Below are positions 12,886 through 15,714 of a DNA stretch of 15,714 nucleotides, one piece after another. Position 1 is the stretch's first letter, and each line of letters begins with the position of its first letter. The stretch is from Pseudomonadota bacterium (GTDB taxonomy: Bacteria > Pseudomonadota > Alphaproteobacteria > Rhodospirillales > Rhodospirillaceae). Under the pieces are notes generated by a model, which was not told where the DNA came from, made no database searches, and saw only the letters and a list, made by a program, of their open reading frames with translations. A program made the position numbers and the translations under genes. The stretch covers positions 1 to 15,714 of the forward strand of contig JAEWWF010000335.1 in the NCBI GenBank assembly GCA_023396465.1, read 5' to 3'.

Positions 12886-13659
12886 GTCGGCTCCTCCCTC
12901 GGCATTGGCAAAGACACCGTCGGTGCGGTCGGCATCAAGCAGCGCCAGCAATGAGTCCTGGCTCGGCTCGGCGGCGACACGGACGACACCGAACGGTACA
13001 GCGGCCAGCTCGCGCGCGACCGCCTGCGACAGGCAATAGGCATGAACTCCCCTGCAAGGGTCGGTCAGATCGGCCCGCAACGCAAGGTCGGCGAAGATGG
13101 CGGCCGTGCGCGGCGAATAGAACAACGCCGCATGGATGCCGCCCGTGGCGAGCAAATCGCGGGTTTCCCGCGACAGGGCGACGGCTGGCCGGGTGTCGTA
13201 CAGACGTTCCCGCCGCACGCGGAAACCCGCCTGGGCAAGATCGCCGCCAAGATCGCCGGCCACCTCGGTTCCAGCGGCGTGGATGAGGATCCCCGCCTCC
13301 GGCCTGGCGCGCGCCTTCACCAGCGCCGCCAGCGAGGCGACATCGCCCCCCGCCGTTTGTACCCGGGTGAAGCCATGCTCGGCCGCCACTTGGCCGGTCG
13401 CATCGCCGACCGCATAGACTGGCAACTGCCGGGCCTGGGGCGCCTCGGCCGGCAAGGCGGCGGCCAGAGCCCGCACGCCATTGGCCGAGGTGAGTAGGAA
13501 CCCCTGGACGCCCGCAAGATCCACCGTGGTGGCGGCGAAGGGGTTGATGGCAAACAGCGGCTCGATCACCGTCCGCAAGCCCCGGTCGTGCAGCACGGCG
13601 GCGGTGCGGCGGGCATCGTGCAGCGGGCGGGTGATCAGGACGCGCATGCCGGAACTCAC
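11515..13659 (-). CDS. hemD: Uroporphyrinogen-III synthase–mitofilin (HemD–Mic60) fusion
   Basis: One open frame of 714 codons joins two proteins. Residues 1-245 are HemD, which cyclises hydroxymethylbilane to uroporphyrinogen III: VLITRPLHDARRTA at the start, FLLTSANGVRAL at 54-65, YAVGDATG at 82-89, ALFYSPRTA at 178-186, and a normal-looking end at LLALLDADR. A 13-residue linker leads to Met259, where the Mic60 part begins. That part has an acidic/Pro/Ala cytoplasmic stretch, one membrane helix at about 329-348, a coiled coil at about 370-490 and the mitofilin signature near 620-695. The start is a GTG at 13659 overlapping the hemC TGA by 4 nt, or an ATG at 13647. The topology is compatible, with HemD in the cytoplasm and the mitofilin in the periplasm. 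A sequencing error could instead have removed the hemD stop. Confidence 0.85.
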   Translation of the reverse strand: MSSGMRVLITRPLHDARRTAAVLHDRGLRTVIEPLFAINPFAATTVDLAGVQGFLLTSANGVRALAAALPAEAPQARQLPVYAVGDATGQVAAEHGFTRVQTAGGDVASLAALVKARARPEAGILIHAAGTEVAGDLGGDLAQAGFRVRRERLYDTRPAVALSRETRDLLATGGIHAALFYSPRTAAIFADLALRADLTDPCRGVHAYCLSQAVARELAAVPFGVVRVAAEPSQDSLLALLDADRTDGVFANAEGGADMTDRPDQDAKDTGDSSAPATIGEPAAAEAADRRPSGSVPGSGAGASATSSPSSSAAATPTAKPATGGGKRVVAGIAVVAVVGLLGVLSLPWWYDRAPEPLRAWLPAPPQQGAAVAELRQQNERLQDDLTSLRQRLEAVTAQVGDLEARGGDAGAAVSADLAQRLNTMQEQLQQLSGLDPQRVQEVAAASDQAQQRMQQLADDMASLRRGSADAATVLAMQERLQEVASLARQTASRQDTALALLLTTAQLRQAVDQGNPFATELRTVRAIADKMSGVTIDAPILTDFADAGIPTREMLAERFDRLGTDIIRAAAAPDDAPAWVQDTARRLMGLVTIRRVDGEAVGDDASALVARAGSAVEAGDLRTAVDELKKLQGEAAVAADDWLIGAEARLAADAAVGALTSEALARFAATERGAETPSSPSAAAPARQDDAETPAAQAPQGAAEAEPATGTGG

Positions 13660-14612
13660 TGCCCCGAGGCCGGCGGCGGCGTGAAATAGTCCGCCGTGCA
13701 GTCGGCGGCCAGTTCGCTGCCGGCATCGTCGCCCAGTGCCGCCGCGTCGCCACGGCTGCCACTGCGGCGGGTTTCCAGCAGGCCGGTGCCGTCGGGGCGG
13801 ACGATCAGGCCGTCGAACAGCAGGCTGCCGTCCTGCTCCAGCCGCGCCCAGCCGGCGATGGGGGTGCGGCAGGAGCCGTCCAGCCGGCGCAGGAAGGCGC
13901 GCTCCGCCGTCACGCAGTCGAAGGTGTCGGCGCAGGTGAGCGGGGCGAGCCAGCGGTGGGCCGCCTCGTCATCGGCGCGGCAGGTGATGCCGATGGCGCC
14001 CTGCCCCACCGCCGGCAGCATCTCCTCCACCGCCAGCGGCGCCGTCACCTTGTCGGTGAGGCCCAGGCGATTGAGGCCGGCCATGGCCAGCAGGGTGGCA
14101 TCCACCTGCCCCTCCGCCAGCTTGCGCAGGCGGGTCTGGACGTTGCCGCGGAAGGTCACCACCTGAATGTCCGGCCGGCGCGCCTTGATCTGCGCCCCGC
14201 GGCGCAGCGAGGCGGTGCCGACCACCGCCCCCTGGCGCAGCCCGGCGATGGAGGTCGCCGACGGGCACAGGAAGGCATCGCGCACGTCCTCGCGCGGCAG
14301 CATGCAGGGCAGCACGATGCCGTCGGGCAGAACAGTCGCCACGTCCTTCATGCTGTGGACGGCGATGTCGATGCGGCCTTCCAGCATCGCCTCGTCGATT
14401 TCCTTGGTGAACAGGCCCTTGCCGCCAATCTCGGCCAGCGGCCGGTCGAGCACGGCGTCGCCCGTGGTCTGGATGACGACGATCTCGATGGCATCGGGAG
14501 CGGCGGCCAGCACGGGGTGGGCGGCGAGGAGGCGATCGCGCACCTCGTGGGTCTGCGCCATGGCGAGCGGAGAGCCACGCGTGCCGATACGAATCTTCTG
14601 CATATCGGTCAT
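13656..14612 (-). CDS. hemC: Hydroxymethylbilane synthase (porphobilinogen deaminase)
   Basis: This cytoplasmic enzyme joins four porphobilinogen units into hydroxymethylbilane, the substrate of the next gene, HemD. The 318-residue protein has IGTRGSPLAMAQ (9-20), GGKGLFTKEID (63-73), the HSMKD motif with catalytic Asp90, SLRRGAQI (135-142), FRGNVQTRL (154-162) and DGSCRTPIAG, where Cys248 carries the dipyrromethane cofactor. The ATG at 14612 gives family length. Met4 (14603) is an alternative, and neither has a good Shine-Dalgarno. The TGA overlaps the hemD GTG (GTGA). As first gene of the hemC–hemD–mic60–hemY set, its promoter in the 54-nt gap to tsaD probably drives all four. Confidence 0.96.
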   Translation of the reverse strand: MTDMQKIRIGTRGSPLAMAQTHEVRDRLLAAHPVLAAAPDAIEIVVIQTTGDAVLDRPLAEIGGKGLFTKEIDEAMLEGRIDIAVHSMKDVATVLPDGIVLPCMLPREDVRDAFLCPSATSIAGLRQGAVVGTASLRRGAQIKARRPDIQVVTFRGNVQTRLRKLAEGQVDATLLAMAGLNRLGLTDKVTAPLAVEEMLPAVGQGAIGITCRADDEAAHRWLAPLTCADTFDCVTAERAFLRRLDGSCRTPIAGWARLEQDGSLLFDGLIVRPDGTGLLETRRSGSRGDAAALGDDAGSELAADCTADYFTPPPASGQ

Positions 14613-14666
14613 GGGTATGGTTTGTAAGGGCTGACCCGGATGGTGAAAAGGGATAAATAGGCGGGC
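14613..14666. promoter_or_regulatory. Divergent hemC / tsaD promoter region
   Basis: Only 54 nt separate the two start codons. On the minus strand, TTTTCA (14649-14644), 16 nt and TTACAA (14627-14622) could serve hemC. On the plus strand, CTGACC (14631-14636) and ATAAAT (14653-14658) could serve tsaD. Both predicted start sites fall almost on the start codons, so leaders would be very short. All these hexamers are weak matches. Confidence 0.3.
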
Positions 14667-15713
14667 ATGATCGTACTCGGCATTGAAACCAGCTGCGACG
14701 AGACGGCCGCCGCCGTGGTGGACGACTCCGGCCGCATCCTGTCGGAGGTGGTGCTCTCGCAGTTCGAGGAGCATCGCCCCTATGGCGGCGTGGTGCCCGA
14801 AATCGCCGCCCGCAGCCACCTGGATCATATCGACCGGCTGGTGGCCGAGGCCATGACGCGCGCCAATATCGGCTTCGACGCGCTGGACGGCGTGGCGGCG
14901 ACCGCCGGGCCGGGGCTGATCGGCGGCGTCATCGTCGGGGTGATGACCGCCAAGACCATCGCCGCCGTCCACGACAAGCCGTTCCTGGCCGTCAACCACC
15001 TGGAGGGCCACGCCCTTACCGCCCGCCTGACCGACGGCGTCGCCTTCCCCTACCTGCTGCTGCTGGTCTCCGGCGGCCATTGCCAGATCCTGGCGGTGGA
15101 AGGGGTGGGCCGCTATCGCCGCCTCGGCACCACCATCGACGATGCCGCCGGCGAGGCCTTCGACAAGGTGGCGAAGATGCTCGGCCTCGGCTACCCCGGC
15201 GGGCCGGCGGTGCAGAGGGCGGCGGAAGCCGGCGACCCGCGCCGCTTCCCCTTCCCCCGCCCGATGAAGGGCCGGCCGGGCTGCGACTTCTCGTTCTCCG
15301 GCCTCAAGACGGCGGTACGGCAGATGGTGGAACGCCTGCCGCCCGGCCCGCTGACGGTACAGGACAAAGCCGACCTGGCGGCCGGCTTCCAGGCGGCGGT
15401 GGTGGAGTCCATCGCCGACCGGGTGAAGCGGGCAGTGGCCGGCTTCCACGGCTCGGCATTGGTGGTGGCGGGCGGCGTGGCAGCCAACACCGCCCTGCGG
15501 GATAAGTTGCAAGTCCTTGCAGCACAAGCCGGAGTGGCGTTCGTTGCGCCACCGTTACGGCTGTGCACGGACAATGCGGCGATGATCGCCTGGGCCGGGC
15601 TGGAGCGTCTGAAGGGCGGTCAGACCGACCCGCTCGATTTCAAGCCCCGCCCACGCTGGCCGCTCGACCCCGAAGCCCCCAAGAGCACCGGCGCCGGCGC
15701 GGTCAAGGCGTGA
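14667..15713 (+). CDS. tsaD: tRNA N6-adenosine threonylcarbamoyltransferase
   Basis: TsaD transfers the threonylcarbamoyl group from TC-AMP to A37 of ANN-decoding tRNAs, forming t6A, together with TsaB and TsaE in the cytoplasm. The protein is complete at 348 residues and the TGA ends one base before the window edge. It has the Kae1/Qri7 fold markers: GIETSCDETAAAVV (5-18), PEIAARSH (44-51), NHLEGH with metal-binding His111 and His115, LVSGGHCQI (133-141), the DDAAGEAFDKVAKMLGL block (158-174) and CTDNAAM with Asp302. The start at 14667 has the family's MIVLGIETSCD. The Shine-Dalgarno (AGGCGGG) is close to the ATG and imperfect. Divergence from hemC is a usual alphaproteobacterial arrangement. 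Confidence 0.97.
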   Translation: MIVLGIETSCDETAAAVVDDSGRILSEVVLSQFEEHRPYGGVVPEIAARSHLDHIDRLVAEAMTRANIGFDALDGVAATAGPGLIGGVIVGVMTAKTIAAVHDKPFLAVNHLEGHALTARLTDGVAFPYLLLLVSGGHCQILAVEGVGRYRRLGTTIDDAAGEAFDKVAKMLGLGYPGGPAVQRAAEAGDPRRFPFPRPMKGRPGCDFSFSGLKTAVRQMVERLPPGPLTVQDKADLAAGFQAAVVESIADRVKRAVAGFHGSALVVAGGVAANTALRDKLQVLAAQAGVAFVAPPLRLCTDNAAMIAWAGLERLKGGQTDPLDFKPRPRWPLDPEAPKSTGAGAVKA

Positions 15714-15714
15714 C

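Noticed and set aside
11110..12954. 614-codon plus-strand open frame opposite hemY and mic60
   Set aside because: It is low-complexity Gly/Arg/His-rich sequence with no motifs, antisense to recognisable genes in a high-GC region.
13656..15527. Extended 623-codon minus-strand frame upstream of hemC
   Set aside because: The first 305 codons lie opposite tsaD and have no HemC features. The family N-terminus begins at 14612.

Overview
The window is GC-rich chromosomal DNA from an alphaproteobacterium, most likely a Rhodospirillales / Magnetospirillum-like species. This is inferred from the gene order TIGR02300 protein – aroA – cmk – rpsA – ihfB – lapA, from hemC diverging from tsaD, and from an alphaproteobacterial-type mitofilin (Mic60). 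No taxonomic search was possible.

Positions 1-4260 are accessory DNA. The left edge is the 3' part of an IS5-family (IS427-like) insertion sequence, including an A_AAA_AAG slippage site that joins its two reading frames. The element has cut a SprT-like gene, leaving only its first 30 codons. To its right is a tightly packed minus-strand gene set. Read in transcription order it is: a RepC-like plasmid initiator, a small unknown protein, then a divergent control region with a small Xre regulator on the plus strand, a small SH3-like unknown, a 281-residue unknown, an ASCH–Xre fusion, and the SprT-like stub. No RepA/RepB partner and no integrase are visible. A tRNA-Ala(GGC) gene lies to the right with its 3' end facing this block, so the block may be an integrated plasmid or island remnant.

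Positions 4260-10130 are core genes. After the tRNA come a zinc-ribbon TIGR02300 protein (minus strand), then aroA and cmk overlapping by 4 nt, rpsA with six S1 domains and a terminator, and the pair ihfB–lapA. These serve aromatic amino acid synthesis, nucleotide metabolism, translation, nucleoid structure and the envelope.

Positions 10130-14612 hold a minus-strand heme and membrane cluster, hemC–hemD–mic60–hemY. It has the same order as gammaproteobacterial hemCDXY, with mitofilin in the HemX slot. hemD and mic60 are one uninterrupted 714-codon frame, but a strong ribosome binding site and ATG sit at the junction, so both a HemD–Mic60 fusion and a free Mic60 could be made. Genes in this cluster overlap or are separated by only a few bases, so they are probably co-transcribed. 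tsaD (t6A tRNA modification) diverges from hemC and ends one base before the window edge.

The points most worth following up are the HemD–Mic60 fusion, the ASCH–Xre fusion with its own internal start signal, the orphan RepC-like gene beside the tRNA, and the divergent promoter/operator at 2402-2472.
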